The notes below the pieces were generated by a model. The model did not search any database. It saw only the letters and a program-made list of their open reading frames with translations, and was not told the DNA's origin. Both the position numbers and the translations under genes were made by a program. A DNA stretch of 64,000 nucleotides from Hymenolepis diminuta (lineage: Eukaryota > Platyhelminthes > Cestoda > Cyclophyllidea > Hymenolepididae). Of this stretch, positions 25,131 through 36,840 are shown in pieces (the first letter of the stretch is position 1; the number at the start of each line of letters is the position of its first letter). The stretch covers positions 2,534,268 to 2,598,267 of the forward strand of contig CAADRB010000019.1 in assembly GCA_900708905.1 (NCBI GenBank), in the 5' to 3' direction.

Positions 25131-26711
25131 TGAGTTCTAACGAAAACGTCCCTTTAAGGAACCTTAACGCATTATTACGAAGAAAAAGGTTAAATCTGTG
25201 GGCAAATCTTCACAGAGAAGATGAGGCATTAGCAAAAACGACCGAAATTCCATTAATTGGAAGTAGGTGCCTTTAAGTATGCACAGACAAAGTGTTAGTT
25301 AAAATATCTACAATCGAGTGCTAGATTGGTTTTCGAAGAGATAGAAGGCGAAGTTTGAATGATGAGCTCTCCCAAGAATCATATTCCTCGCGTTACTGAG
25401 CATTAACCATAACGGAAAAGCGTAGGGGAAAGCAAAACTGTGCGTGGATCCCCGATGCAATGAGTTCTTTAAAAATAAAAGCGAGATGGAAAAGCAACGG
25501 CGGATTGATACCCACAAATCTGAAGATGATCTTCCGACCAAAAGACTCCTTATTACAGTAGCTGAGTGCTACAAGAGGTATAGTGCTGTAGGCAGCAGAT
25601 GTCCATCAATACCTGGCGATTAGAAATGACTGGCTGGCGATAAGATCTTCACTATCGTGTCCACAGGCGATCCCTCTGTGTGTTTGCACATAGATACCCA
25701 AACAAATGTCGATCATCATACCGAGACAACGAGATATGACTGACGTCTAACAAAGAAATGTTTTGTATTTAAACCTAATTTACAAATTAATAAATTGGGG
25801 ATGGCTTGTCTGCTACCACCGAATTGATCCGACGACATGAGTGACTTGACTTATTCCAGATAATCGATCGATGTGGCCCCGATAAATGACCTCACATTTA
25901 TTACATACAGAAAAAAGAGGATAGTTTCAGAACTGTATGAAAACTTGTCATCCAGACTTTCTATATGGATCGCAAGATGATGAAAAGGGTAGATAAGTGT
26001 GAATGAACTTTATCTTGAATCAGCAGTTTTTCTGAAAATTATGGAGTTCAGATGAGGTAGAGTAATTTAGATTCATTGCATCTACCTTTCATTACCTACT
26101 ATGCAGTTCCCTCTTAAAATATGAGCTAATCGCCTTTGACCTTGTATGCTTTTGGATATTTACATAGGTAGAAAATTTCCAAAGCCTGGGAAAAAATAAA
26201 AAATTCCTCGATAATTAGTTTTGTACAACTTTTCGGAGGGAGGAGAGAAGAAGGAATAAAATGCTTAACTCATATACGGTGGAAATGAATTGTGAACCAG
26301 CACTGATATTAAATTGCGCCCTAATTATTCCAGTTTAAACAGGTGAAAGGGTACGATACCTGCAAAATTGTTTAGAGTTGCCGCCATAAAAACAAAAGCG
26401 GGCAATAGCGCGATTAGTGATACATTCTTTTCGCCAGAAATAAATTAAAAGTCTGGTCAAGTTATTTAATTTTGCCGTATCTATTAATATAGTTAATTTT
26501 GCATTAAATAATGTTTTGAAAACCTGTGAAATCTACTACGAAATTCGTATCTGTAAATATTTGCTCATCAAAATCACAGTAATAAGAAAAGACAGCAAAA
26601 TATAAAATTTTATTGAGATTTTCATGTTTATTTTTGAGGGCACATGTTACATGACAGAAATTGATTTGAGTTCATGAAAAGTTTAAATCAATCGTTTGAC
26701 TTTCAGATGAT

Positions 26712-27595
26712 ATGAAATCACTAAATAAGATGGGACGGTTAGGGTCTCTGAATTTCCGTGATATCGCCAGATTCACAATTTATCTCCCCTTTTATTGTAT
26801 GCTTGGGAGTTTATGCTACGCTATTTTCTTCTACTTTGATGAAGTTACGGAGTCAAAATGTGGAGTTCATAACTTTGTCCCCTCAATAAGTGGTGCTGTT
26901 TGTATGCGTCCTCTTTTGCATTGGTGGCGATTTTGTATCATTATTCACGCAGTGCCTCGATTTGTTATTGCATATTTGTATTATTACATGCACATACAGC
27001 TGTCTAGCAAGGTGAACTCGTGGGAGAGCTATAATTTAAATGTAGTTAATACATTTCTGCTTGACCTAACGGACATTCTATCTCTGTGTGGATTATCAAT
27101 AGTATCCACGGTTGATAATTTCAGTAAGATCAATTCGTGATATCCACATTTTTAGACGTCCATGAGTTATTTTTCATTGTTTTCGGCATATCAAGTTTTC
27201 TATGTATGGCTCTAAAATTTTATATTCATATCGGCCTGCTGCGTCAGGGTCTTTTACCTGATACGGTATGTCCTTTTTATTTTAAATTAAAATTTCTTTA
27301 GTTTAAGAGATCTTTAGAAGACAAGGCTTACTTTCTAACATTGATGATGTTGTGTGCACTTTTTGCGGCAAAACATTACTATGCGCATCATGTTCTCTGT
27401 AAACCAAATGGTAATTTCATATTTTTAAACATAATATTTTCTTAATGAGTTTCAAATTTAATGCATTTCTATTTTTATGCAGCTTTCAGCTGGTTTTCCA
27501 TTGCTGAGTTCGGTATTGCCTTTGCAAATATGGGCTTCCATGGAACTGCAATACATGATTTCTCTAATCTTAAGATTTCTGCCTCACTGATTTGA
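26712..27595 (+). CDS. PGAP2: PGAP2, post-GPI attachment to proteins factor 2, 4 exons, 247 aa
   Basis: Golgi membrane protein of the Frag1/DRAM/Sfk1 family, needed for lipid remodelling of GPI-anchored proteins. Exons 26712-27123, 27156-27265, 27302-27410 and 27483-27595, phases consistent; introns are 32, 36 and 72 nt. Length is close to human (254 aa). Family signatures are visible: CGVHNFVPSISGAV in the first lumenal loop, WWRFCIIIHAVPRFVIAYLY, DNFNVHELFFIVFG across the first junction, AAKHYYAHHVLCKPN, and FGIAFANMGFHGTAIHDF at the C-terminus. About six hydrophobic segments are seen (near 22-43, 75-93, 112-132, and three more in exons 2-4). The next ATG (M7) is an alternative start. A strong acceptor (ACTTTCAG, ending 26706) lies just before the ATG, so an untranslated 5' exon or a spliced leader is likely. 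ATG13 begins 189 nt downstream. Confidence 0.93.
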
Positions 27596-27754
27596 AGATG
27601 ATCTGACCTGTTTTTTTTTCTTTCCTCTGCTATCCAATTGCATTTATCTGCTTTCACTTGTATCATTGCGTTTGTCTTCAATAATGAAGTGCTCTTAGTC
27701 CAAATCTGTTTTCTTTTTTATATTAGTGTTATTATATTTTCATTTGTGATTTTA

Positions 27755-27784
27755 ATTAAAATTCATCTGATTTGTTTTCAGTCT
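27755..27784 (+). promoter_or_regulatory. PGAP2 poly(A) variant and ATG13 splice acceptor, candidate trans-splice junction
   Basis: ATTAAA at 27755-27760 is a common poly(A) variant. It is followed by a pyrimidine-rich acceptor TTGTTTTCAG ending at 27781, then TCT and the ATG13 start codon. Flatworm spliced leaders end in AUG; adding one here gives AUG-TCT-AUG, in frame with ATG13. A cis-spliced 5' UTR exon is the alternative. Confidence 0.5.
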
Positions 27785-30700
27785 ATGTCTCTACCACGAG
27801 CGGAAGAAACTACTTCAATAGAACGGTAAGGGTTAATTAACATGTATTTGCTTTTCTATGTATTTTAAACTTGATTTTGAGGTCGGTTTTCAAATGAATG
27901 GGGTTTCGTTTTGTACTCTTACCTGGTATGGTGCTAAGCTACTTTTACTCCGTCTACTTTTGTCCCTTATTTGCCAGTATTGCTTTTATTTTAGATGCAT
28001 ACGTTCCTTCATAATCAAATCCATCTACGGTATTGTACAGGCTCGTAGTGGTAATGCCTATGCAACTGCTTGTATTTCCGACGTCGGAGCCCGTAATAAT
28101 CTTGTGGGTTTCCCTACTTTTAGTATACTTTTGGTGTACTTCAGTAGACATAAACTATAACCTTTTCAACTTCAGATGGTTTATCTTGAAGAAGATCCAG
28201 AAATTGGAGCCACGATTAAGCAGAATCTCGATTCCAATTCTCTTATCAAAATGGGTACGTTCTATCGTTTTATTTGCGCTGTTTTTCTGCGTCAGAGATG
28301 GCCGATCTTGGCTAATTACGTTTTCACTAATGGTGCATTCTCAGTTTTGGCCTGTTAACTTCGATTTAAGTAAAAGTACTCGCCTTGGTATGAAGTAGTG
28401 GTCAGCATTTTCCTATGCTTCATAAATTTTTACTTGAGCATGGTTAATGAGCTGCTGTCAGCATTACACTTATTCGTGCATTAGGAATGGAAAATCATTT
28501 TGAATATCGGAGTTATTATCATTTTTTTATTATTGTTTTACAGTACGTAATCAAGAGTGTTAGATATCGTACTGATGATATCAGCTTTATCACTTCAGGT
28601 AATGCAGATAATGTAATTTGTACTCCATCCACAATTCCTTTCCGTTCTCGTATTCTATCTTTGCCTTTTAAAATTACCAGCCAGATCTGGTCGGTACCTC
28701 TGTTGCACATTATTGCGTCGGCTTCTCACTTTTGGGTTCTAATTTAGTTGAGGCAGCCTGACTCATTGTAACATTAAGCTTGTTTTAGTATATTGCTGGC
28801 TCTGAATTCCGAATTTCATCCTTATCTTGGGTCGTATCTAGTATCATGGTATTGACAGCCTCACCCTCGTCCTCCGGTCTCTTATCATGTAGTTTCACTA
28901 TGGTCGGTCAGTTCTGTTTCACGAGACTGGAAGCAATAGGATGTTTCGCCTCTGTAGAATAGTGCGGTTGAATCCGATTTCTCTATATCTGAATTTACGA
29001 TCACGTTTTATACCAAGGATATTTCTTGCTTTACGGAACTCTATTCTCTTGGAGCATAGTATTTTGCACGGTTTTTATAAGTCAGTTTAAGCTAACACTA
29101 AGTGTAGCACGTGGTTGTCTTTTTTACAGGAGACACCGTCAGTCTGGAGATTCTCATGAAGAACGGTGCCGATCAGTTGGTTGTCCTCGAAGTGTGGCAA
29201 TTCCGCCTGGACACTGAGGACAACCTGCTTCGTCGTGGTCGGCTGCCCTGTTCCAAGGTGGTGGCAAATCACTCTGGTCTTCAGCCCGCCATCTCCTTTC
29301 CCTCGCTTGCCACTTCACCCTCTCCTGCGCTATCTCCGAATGATCCCACTGCTGCTGCCGTGGAACAGCAACCGTACTTTGCTGTTCAAGACTTTCGACG
29401 CTCACGACTGTTTGAGCGACTGGGCAGTTTACTGAAAAGTCTCCTGGTCACTACGCGAATGCTTCCAGGTTTGTGTTCACTTTGCTTAAGGCTAAGGAGA
29501 GAATGAGGGAACATTTCATTTCTCGATAAAAGCAGTATTTCCGTAAATCTCAGCAAATCTTTCAGTAGTAGCTTTTGCTATTGAATAAAGTGGTCTAGGC
29601 CTAGGTCTTCCTAAATTCTTTTGCCAGTTATGAATATTTAGATGATAGGTTAGTCTATTGAAAGTTTAAACATGAATGCAGTTTGTTCATCTTTTGTTAC
29701 AACGATAACGGTTTTGAAGCCCACGCTGTGCACCTAAATCGAATGTGAAGAGTGAATTTCCCCTTACGGCCCATGCGCGCTCTTTTATTAGTTGTCGATT
29801 TCCCACTGGCCATGACTAAGAATTGAATTTAGATACTGCTTCAGAGCTTACCAATCGTTCCCATGGTCCCCAAATTTGTGTTTGCTTAATGCGCAAGATG
29901 TCTTAGAGCGATTATTTTTACCCTTCGCGGATAAATATGAAATTATTAAGTGAAATATAAAGTAGAATTTACCGTGAGTGAATACAGCTTACGTAGCTCT
30001 AATAATTCAAGTTTTTAGTCATTTTCATCTTTGCTGCTGAATATCATGTAGGATCATTCTGTCCTCTCAACCACTGAAGAATAAATGAATTAAATTGGCA
30101 ACCCCCCACTCTTCTTAGTTAAAAAAATATGAAACACGTACCTTTTTACATATATTAAGACACTTGCATAGTTTGGGGCTTGTAAGATTTGTCCTATGCT
30201 GTTCAAGCCTGCCAGAGATTTCATTCATTAATTTCCAAGCCCGTTTAGGAAAGCGTTTTCCAACTCTCTTCTTGGGTAGAGAGTAGGATCTTGAAGCATC
30301 CCCAGTGAGAAACTCGAATTCTGCCATCCTCTGCGTTAGCCAGACTTACCCATGCCATTGGCTTTTCCGCTCCCTGGGTGTGCGCTGATGGGGACCCATT
30401 GAATTCATGACCTCTGACACGTCAGAAGATTAATACGCCGCCGACACACCCTTTCATTATTCGATTTTACGTCACAGAGTTTATCAGAACAATTTATATG
30501 ATCTAGTGAAGTTTCAGACTCGCATATGAATCCACATTTTAGACATCCTTCTCTTAATTTCTTAAATGGGAGAATACGCAAGTGAATAACAAAATTTACG
30601 TCTTATGCGTTTGTGAGATATTTCAATAATTAGTATTTTGAAAAGAAATGTAATTCGCTAATTTTGCTCGAGAGTTTTGTATTATTGTTTTTTGTTAATG

Positions 30701-33345
30701 TCGATTCATCAATATATGGAATCATTCCCGCTAAGAATTAAGCCTACGCATTCAAGTGAATTAAAATTTAACAGGTGTTTTTCTTAAATCCATGGATTTT
30801 GAATTAAGAGATATTTAAATGTTTGGTTATATGATTTATAAGCCACAAGCGGGTAAGAAGTAGGCTCGCAACCTTGCTGAACCTTGCACGCAGGATGGAC
30901 CAATGAGGAAGCAGAATCATAAGAGTTCAGTGTGTCCATTGGTTAGATCAGGCTATATGATCATCGATCGCTATCGCTTCTGGTGAGGACATGCGGACAT
31001 GGAGGGAAGTGGCCGCTTTCCTGCACGATTTTTGATCTTTGCTTCTTGGTCCCTATTTTCATCTTGCATATATCTTATATACTTGATGCTCTTTCATATT
31101 TACTTAAGCTATCAATACGAATTGCCTTAATAAAGATTACGCTTCCTAAAATATCTTTTAAATACACTATTTACTGGGGGTTGTAAAAGTTGGTATTGAG
31201 AAGTGGTCGAAATTACTCTTGAGATTGTCATGGTTTGGTCTATTTGGAAGTTGGATATAAGAGTTTTCAAGAATTAAGGCTTATTTTTCAAATATATTTC
31301 CGATATCGAAAAGAAATCCTGCGTTATGAAAATGAATGAATTTTTAAGATTACACGATCGTATCCCTTCGGTCTTCATATCTGCAAAGCCGTCAGTATAA
31401 TCCTAGCATAGTTCTAGTATATTTGATATTCTGGCTCCAAATTTAAAATGAAAATGTCTCTTGTTAATTTCAGCCTACGACTTGTCCCGAAATCAACAGC
31501 ACTTGATGTGCTACACTCTGCGTCGGGGTGAAGTCTCACTTGAACGACTAGGTGTAGATGCTGTCGTCTGCCGCCAAGTTGGCCACCTTGCTCCAGGTCT
31601 AGCTGTAGGCTCTCAAGCCACCAATGTCTTCCTCAACGTCTCGGTTCACTATCGAAGTAATCTGAACGACATTGATTTTCAGGAGCCCATTCCTCAGCCC
31701 CTATCTCAAGTCCAAAATCGACGAGCTCGCTCTAGAAGACCGTAAGTAATTTGTGGAAAATAGCTACTTACTGGGTCTCAAGCTCACGAGGTTTTCAATG
31801 TTTAGGTATACTTGAGACGGTTAGCCCAAAGTAGGAAGAAGATGGAAGGCGCTGCAGTAAGATATTCTAATCAATAAGGATATATGAATTGTCTGTCCAA
31901 CTACCGGATAGTGTCACCCTTTTTCGGTGACATTATTCTTATTCGCTAAGCACCTTGAACAATATTAACCATGAAGGCAAACAAGATCCCTCTAAAAGGC
32001 CATAAATTGTTATCTAGTTTCACCATTTCTCTAGTCTTAACCGATTCCACATGTTAAATGATTATTATAGGTGCGGTTTATAGAATGATGCATTAATAAA
32101 TAGGAGATTTTAGTGTTGGTGATTCAATCGCATAGCTGGTATCATAAACATCTTTCTCGATTCCTTTATTATCTAATCTACCTAAGTGATATTTTTTTAT
32201 ATCAGTCACGAAATCAATGATAAATGACCGTCTCTTCCTTGTAGTTAAGCATAATTGCATGATATAATGCATTTAATCCAAGCCGATAAAGGGCCCTGTG
32301 ATAGAGTAGGTCGAATACAAAGTTAGAAAGGCATCAAGAAATCTATTAACTATCAATTCTAACCTCACAATACTTCGCTTCGCTATCGAAGAAACTTGTA
32401 TGTGGATAGGCTTACCAAACCTTTATCTTGATTACAAATCCAAAAAACTCATTCTTGAAAAATGTGACCCTTAATCGTTTGTAAATGAGGCTCTGTGATG
32501 AGTGAAATATTCAGTAATCGACTTTACTAAAGCATCTTGTATCTTGTCCGATTTGCTCTAGGCACGGCTTTCATTCCTGACTCTTAATCGATAGCAGTCT
32601 TACTATTAAGGAGCTTGTTTGCTATATTTTGAAAAACCTCAAATGATAACAATTGTTTTTTTGATATTAGATATTTGTTTAGTTATTCGTTAAATTGGAT
32701 AAAGTTGCAAAAGTATAAAAATTAACTAACGAATTCCATTTGTGTTTTAATAGGCGTATTCGCCCTGCATTTGCAACCGCCGCAGATCCTGACGACGATT
32801 ATTTTCAAGAGGACTTAGAGGAGGAAAATGAGAATGAGGAAGGTGAATTCGGAGATGGAACCTACAGAATTGTCAATGAAGGTGAAACCATTTTCGATGA
32901 GGCAACAGGATGCTACTACTACTTCCAAGATGACAGCGAAACACTCGAGGGTTCTACATGCTTGCAGGATAGTGAAGAAAATACCAACCATTCAGGAGAG
33001 ATGTCTCGAACATTTGAGGGTGAAGAGAGTGGTGGAGTGGAAAACGGTCGGAATAAAGCTCCGCTTCACCTTGCTTTCGCTTCACTAGACCTTGGAGCCG
33101 GGACGCCTGTAGGCGGTGGTTGCGCAAGAATGGCCCATTTGGTGACTGAGTTGCGAACCAAAACTGATCTTGATCTCTTTCGTGTTCCAGGTGCTGCTAC
33201 CAACACGTCCACATCCTCGGTGTTCGACCCCAATGCTCTGGGAGATGAGTTAGAGAGGCATGAGAAGACACTGCGAGAATTTGATGACTTTTTGGCGGAC
33301 TTTCGAGCTGCACAACCGAATTTTACTGGTGTGGTGAACCACTAA
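27785..33345 (+). CDS. ATG13: ATG13, autophagy initiation kinase-complex subunit, 6 exons, 475 aa
   Basis: Scaffold of the ULK1/ATG1 complex that starts autophagosome formation in the cytosol and is controlled by TORC1. Exons 27785-27825, 27995-28103, 28176-28254, 29130-29468, 31474-31741 and 32754-33345; phases agree throughout. The HORMA domain covers roughly residues 14-270: CIRSFIIKSIYGIVQARSG matches the first helix of human ATG13, DTVSLEILMKNG the first strands, SLLKSLLVTTRMLPAYDLSR the central helix and loop (joined across exons 4-5), and NVFLNVSVHYR the last strands. A serine/proline insert of about 50 residues lies inside the HORMA domain. After it comes an acidic disordered region with a possible LIR (YRIV, 316-319, after an acidic run). 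The C-terminus, LGDELERHEKTLREFDDFL, is the conserved complex-binding tail. Human ATG13 is 517 aa. Introns grow toward the 3' end. Confidence 0.93.
30240..30450 (-). mobile_element. tRNA-derived SINE copy (family A) in ATG13 intron 4
   Basis: On the - strand the head carries GGTCATGAATTCAATGG (+ 30396-30412), a box B-like motif, followed by CATCAGCGCACACCCAGGG, a body with GAATTCGAGTTTCTCACTGG, and a tail with GAGTTGGAAAACGCTTTCC. The least degraded copy in the window. Antisense to ATG13. Confidence 0.65.
30860..30990 (+). repeat. possible dispersed repeat (family C), copy 1
   Basis: Shares the 13-mer GTAGGCTCGCAAC and following TTGGCTGA-CC-type sequence with 34215. Less AT-rich than its surroundings. 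Lies in ATG13 intron 4. The similarity fades after about 50 bp. Confidence 0.3.
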
Positions 33346-33407
33346 TCAAGCAGTATGAGTAAAGTGTGATCACACTTTCAGTCGAATCCTACATACCTAC
33401 ATTTTTC

Positions 33408-33413
33408 AATAAA
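33408..33413 (+). terminator. ATG13 poly(A) signal
   Basis: AATAAA 63 nt after the ATG13 stop codon and before the stop of the converging PPP1R35-like gene (33509). Confidence 0.8.
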
Positions 33414-33508
33414 GAATGAAGACGTATTTCAACCTATTTGGCCTTCTTTTACAAAGTGCTACTCAAATAGGTTTAAGTAATATTGGAAGGAATTACTAAA
33501 AACATGTA

Positions 33509-36035
33509 TCACAAGTAATAGGCAAGTTCAGTACAAAGACAATAGTCTAGACGCACAGCTTCTAATTGGTTAGGCGTGTTTAGACTCTGTAGAGTGGTTT
33601 GGGGATTGGGTAGTCGGGTAACATCCAAACGAGCTGATTGGAAAATATGGCGTTTGGGATCGAAGAACTTTAGTAAATTGGGTTCTGGAAGGGTTTCCTA
33701 AAAAAAAGTTAGAGCAATTAAATCACATGAAACAATCATAAAAAGAAAAATGTATTTAGTATATTAAGCCGTGTTGGGACATCGGTAAATTTGGCTGGCG
33801 ACTGTGCAGGAAACGCTGAGAGTGCAAAGGGCGAAGGGGGACATTTGTCTTACCTCAATGACCACAATCGTCTCCTCTAAGCATATCTCGATCTAGCCAA
33901 TGGCCACACCGATGTCCCATGTTTGGTTTCCACACTGATTCACCCTCTGGACACTGGCGTGTGTGCTTCCATAATGGGGCCGACGAGGTTGCTGGCTTAT
34001 CAACATGTTGGAGGTTAAAGCTGCGAACTTTATATTTTGTTATAGAATAAACAGGTTATATCCCACAGGTTGTCTTTAAGTAACTTTTCGTTCCTATCAT
34101 TATAGTCTACTCTGCAATATCTTGATAGCTAGTTTTGGTCAAATTATCGTCGCTTAAGTAGTCGATTGAATGATATTGTGGGAAACGTGGCGTAATTCAC
34201 CAAGAGCATTGGAGGTAGGCTCGCAACATGGCTGACCCAAACAGAAGCCCGTATCCTCGCACGCATCTAACAATGGACACGGAGCACGGACCGAACACAG
34301 AAGAACAGTGGCCATTAGCAATATCAGAAGATATACCCCTTTTCATGTCCCTTACCCAGTCAGAGCATTGCGGCAACTGTGATCTCTTCCTCTAGCACTT
34401 CGTATTCAACATGCTTCTGGCCTTTATTTTCATTTTTCATCTTATGGATTTTATGACTATTGTTATTAACACGCCTTATCCGTAAGATGTTTTTTAATAA
34501 TATTTTTTTCGACTGTCCAGTATTTATTAAAGAGTATCTCATAGATGAGACAATATAGAATAAAAGGGTATAAAGACCTATAAGGGCATGAAAGATGAAC
34601 TAAGAAGTAAAAAAGAGCACACTGATTAGATGAAGCAACACTCTCCCATAGTGTTCTGCATAGTCACAAATCCTAGCGTAGTATATTTCCCATTCTTCAA
34701 AAGTAATGTGCTTGATGGAGTATAAAAAAATTTTATTCCTTCAAACAGCTTACATTGTATTAGTGTGATTTAGGTTTACTATTACGTGGCCAAAAGCCAA
34801 AATGCCAGTCGCTTAACTATAACATTATAGTTAGGAAGAAATCTAATTGAAGGCTCCTTAAAGGGGGTCGAACACATGTCGTAAGCAATATGTATACAGG
34901 CAATGGAGCAAAAGGGGCTTAACACAACTCACTACACATCCATGATGCAAATTAAATTAAACTTAATACTCTAGCAAAAATTACTATCAAAGAGTTGAAA
35001 TTAAGGCAATCAAGTGAGCAAAATTTTACTAAAACTTAAAAAAATTTATGTTTACGACAAAGTGGAGAAGGAATGTAAAACGCGGCTCGTTGAATAATTT
35101 TTCAGCCTGTGAGCAGCTGGGACTAGTATATGTATATGCATTGGAAATGCACGAGTTAATAACAATAGCAAACCAAACTAAAAACTGAATTAACTGAAAA
35201 ATATTGTTGGACTGTCAAGCTATTACAGAAAGACTTACTTGTTTCGGTGGATGAGAACGACAAATTTCCGTAAGTGCACGCTGCCTCTGCCGTGCGAAGC
35301 GATCTCTTTCTTCTCGTATCAAATCTTCATCATTAATATCTTCTAAGGATGGCAGATCATTGAATATACGGTCTTTCGGAGTAAAATTAACACAGACGTT
35401 AAGTGCATCTCCACCCAGAAGTTCCATTTCTTTCCGACGCTTCTGTACAACTGTTTGTATGGCGTCAGAAACTGAATCCGACTAAGAAAGAAAGAGGTCT
35501 AGGGTATATAATTCTCAGTAATGGAAAAAAAGTAATAACAAACAGCTACTTGGCAAGTAAAACTCACAGAATTCTTCGCTCTGTGTACACGACAAGCCAG
35601 TTTAATAACTTCTTCTTGAAGATTTCGAACTGTATTAATTTGAGGAACATCAAGAGATAAGGCATCCAGATTTCTAGACAATTGTGGCTCGTCTAAGACG
35701 GAGAGATCTAAGGACTTCGAAAGCACAGATGGAAGTGATTGTAGTGGTCGAGGTGAAAAGTCCTGATTATCAGATTCATCTTCTACACTTAGCTCCAGGC
35801 TATTTCGTGGGAAAGAATCGGCAAAATGGGGCCGATTCGATGCCGTTGAAATTGGAGTTTGAGAATGAAGATTAAACCTGACTTGTTTCGTTGTATTTCT
35901 ATTCTCACCACCATCTACCAGAATTAATAATATTTTATTAAAATGCATTACAAAATGTATACAAAATTGAAAACGAAAAGCGAATTTACCACCGTCGGAT
36001 AAGCAGGATGCATCAGAAATAAGTTCAATGCTCAT
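33509..36035 (-). CDS. PPP1R35: PPP1R35-like centriolar protein, 4 exons, 274 aa
   Basis: In vertebrates PPP1R35 is a PP1 regulatory subunit at centrioles, needed for centriole elongation. Exons 36035-35990, 35914-35568, 35481-35239 and 33697-33509, phases 1, 0 and 0; no further exon was needed in the 1.5 kb last intron. The residues KQVRF (25-29), formed only after splicing exon 1 to exon 2, fit the RVxF docking motif for protein phosphatase 1. The C-terminal half resembles the PPP1R35 C-terminal domain as I remember it: a VN-x(5)-IF-x2-L segment (NFTPKDRIFNDLPSL), a charged helix (EERDRFARQRQR) and PNLLKFFDP. Length is near human (253 aa). The middle is serine/aspartate-rich and probably disordered. 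Tail-to-tail with ATG13 (163 nt between stops) and head-to-head with UXT. Identification rests on short motifs, so it is less certain than its neighbours. Confidence 0.6.
34215..34330 (+). repeat. possible dispersed repeat (family C), copy 2
   Basis: Carries GTAGGCTCGCAAC as at 30860 and a less AT-rich tail. Lies in the last intron of the PPP1R35-like gene, in antisense. A second less AT-rich stretch at 33780-34010 in the same intron has no recognisable features. Confidence 0.3.
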
Positions 36036-36237
36036 TGATGTATTACAACGTTAAACTGAAGAACAAGTTTTTATAAAATACATTGACTAGTTAAAAATAG
36101 CAAAAAAATTTTTGTGTCGTGAAAAGTGTTAAAATGTTATAAATTGTCTAATCACAAAGTTAAACACCATAAAATAAACAGTGATATTATTTAATGGTAT
36201 CGAGTCTGCTCTCTTAAATAAACCGCAAATGTAGTTT

Positions 36238-36251
36238 GTTGTCACGACAAC
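36238..36251. promoter_or_regulatory. X-box-like palindrome upstream of PPP1R35-like gene
   Basis: GTTGTCACGACAAC: two perfect inverted half-sites GTTGTC/GACAAC separated by 2 nt, the architecture bound by RFX transcription factors. It misses the strict RYYNYYATRRNRAC consensus by one central base. It lies 203 bp upstream of the start at 36035. Confidence 0.5.
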
Positions 36252-36424
36252 CATAACATGTTAGAACCCGTAACAAAATAACTTAAAATATGTCCGTTAA
36301 AAAAATTAATAAGGATGCTTTTCAACTATGCTAAAATATTATTTATCTAAATGCCATACCACTTGTTTGTATTTTTAATAAGTCAAAAATATTGCTTGCT
36401 TTAAAATATTAGGGTTGAAAGGCA

Positions 36425-36602
36425 CACTAAAATACAAAGTAGCCAATCATATCTTTCCTTCACATACACCAATCACAAGCCACTTCATGGAGAGAACCAA
36501 TTACGGCAACCGAAGAAGGACCAACCAGCGGGACGCCATCTTGCAAGGAAGAGCAGAAAAGTCTGAACGAGCTAGCGCGGAGTCACGTGCTTCCCCCGGC
36601 CA
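36425..36602 (+). repeat. left arm of a large inverted repeat
   Basis: Reverse-complementary to 36841-37024 over its whole length at roughly 85% by eye, including CCAATCATATCTTTC, CCAATTACGGC and GAACGAGCTAGCG. Marked by higher GC than the flanks. Confidence 0.8.
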
Positions 36603-36840
36603 AAGACCCATAGTCAACCAGTGTTCCCCCTATGGACACGCCAGACCTATTCGAATCATTCAGGGTAAGAAACCATACAAATGTAGACTTTAAATTCGGG
36701 GAACTGTCCAGTTTTAGAAGTTTCGATAGAGGCACGAGCACAAGTTTTTAGTGGATGCAGGATCAGTAATCTTCATTGTTAAACCAGGGACTATCCTATT
36801 TAGACTAAGTAATCAAATAGACCAAAAGCACACGATGGTA
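36603..36840 (+). mobile_element. core of the inverted repeat with retroelement protease-like remnant
   Basis: About 240 bp between the arms. Around 36755-36800 one frame gives FLVDAGSVIFIVKPGT, resembling the active-site strand of a retroviral-type aspartic protease (LVDTGS in gypsy-like elements). The frame is short and no other pol domain is present, so this is a decayed fragment at best. Confidence 0.35.

Larger units (their letters stand above)
22611..26711. other. intergenic DNA without supportable genes
   Basis: About 4.1 kb. It contains the diverged duplication 24290-24540 / 24900-25130. The stretch 25130-25760 is less AT-rich and has short ORFs on both strands broken by stops; it may be decayed mobile DNA, but no motif could be named. 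Confidence 0.45.

Noticed and set aside
28544..28600. Possible extra ATG13 exon with acceptor and donor
   Set aside because: Joining to exon 3 introduces a stop codon; exon 3 joins directly to 29130 in phase with conserved HORMA sequence.
29154..29435. Long ORFs on both strands over ATG13 exon 4
   Set aside because: Shadows of the true frame, caused by the higher GC of this exon.
36415..36693. 92-codon ORF over the left inverted-repeat arm
   Set aside because: The ORF follows the repeat arm, with no domain; GC-rich repeat sequence explains its length.
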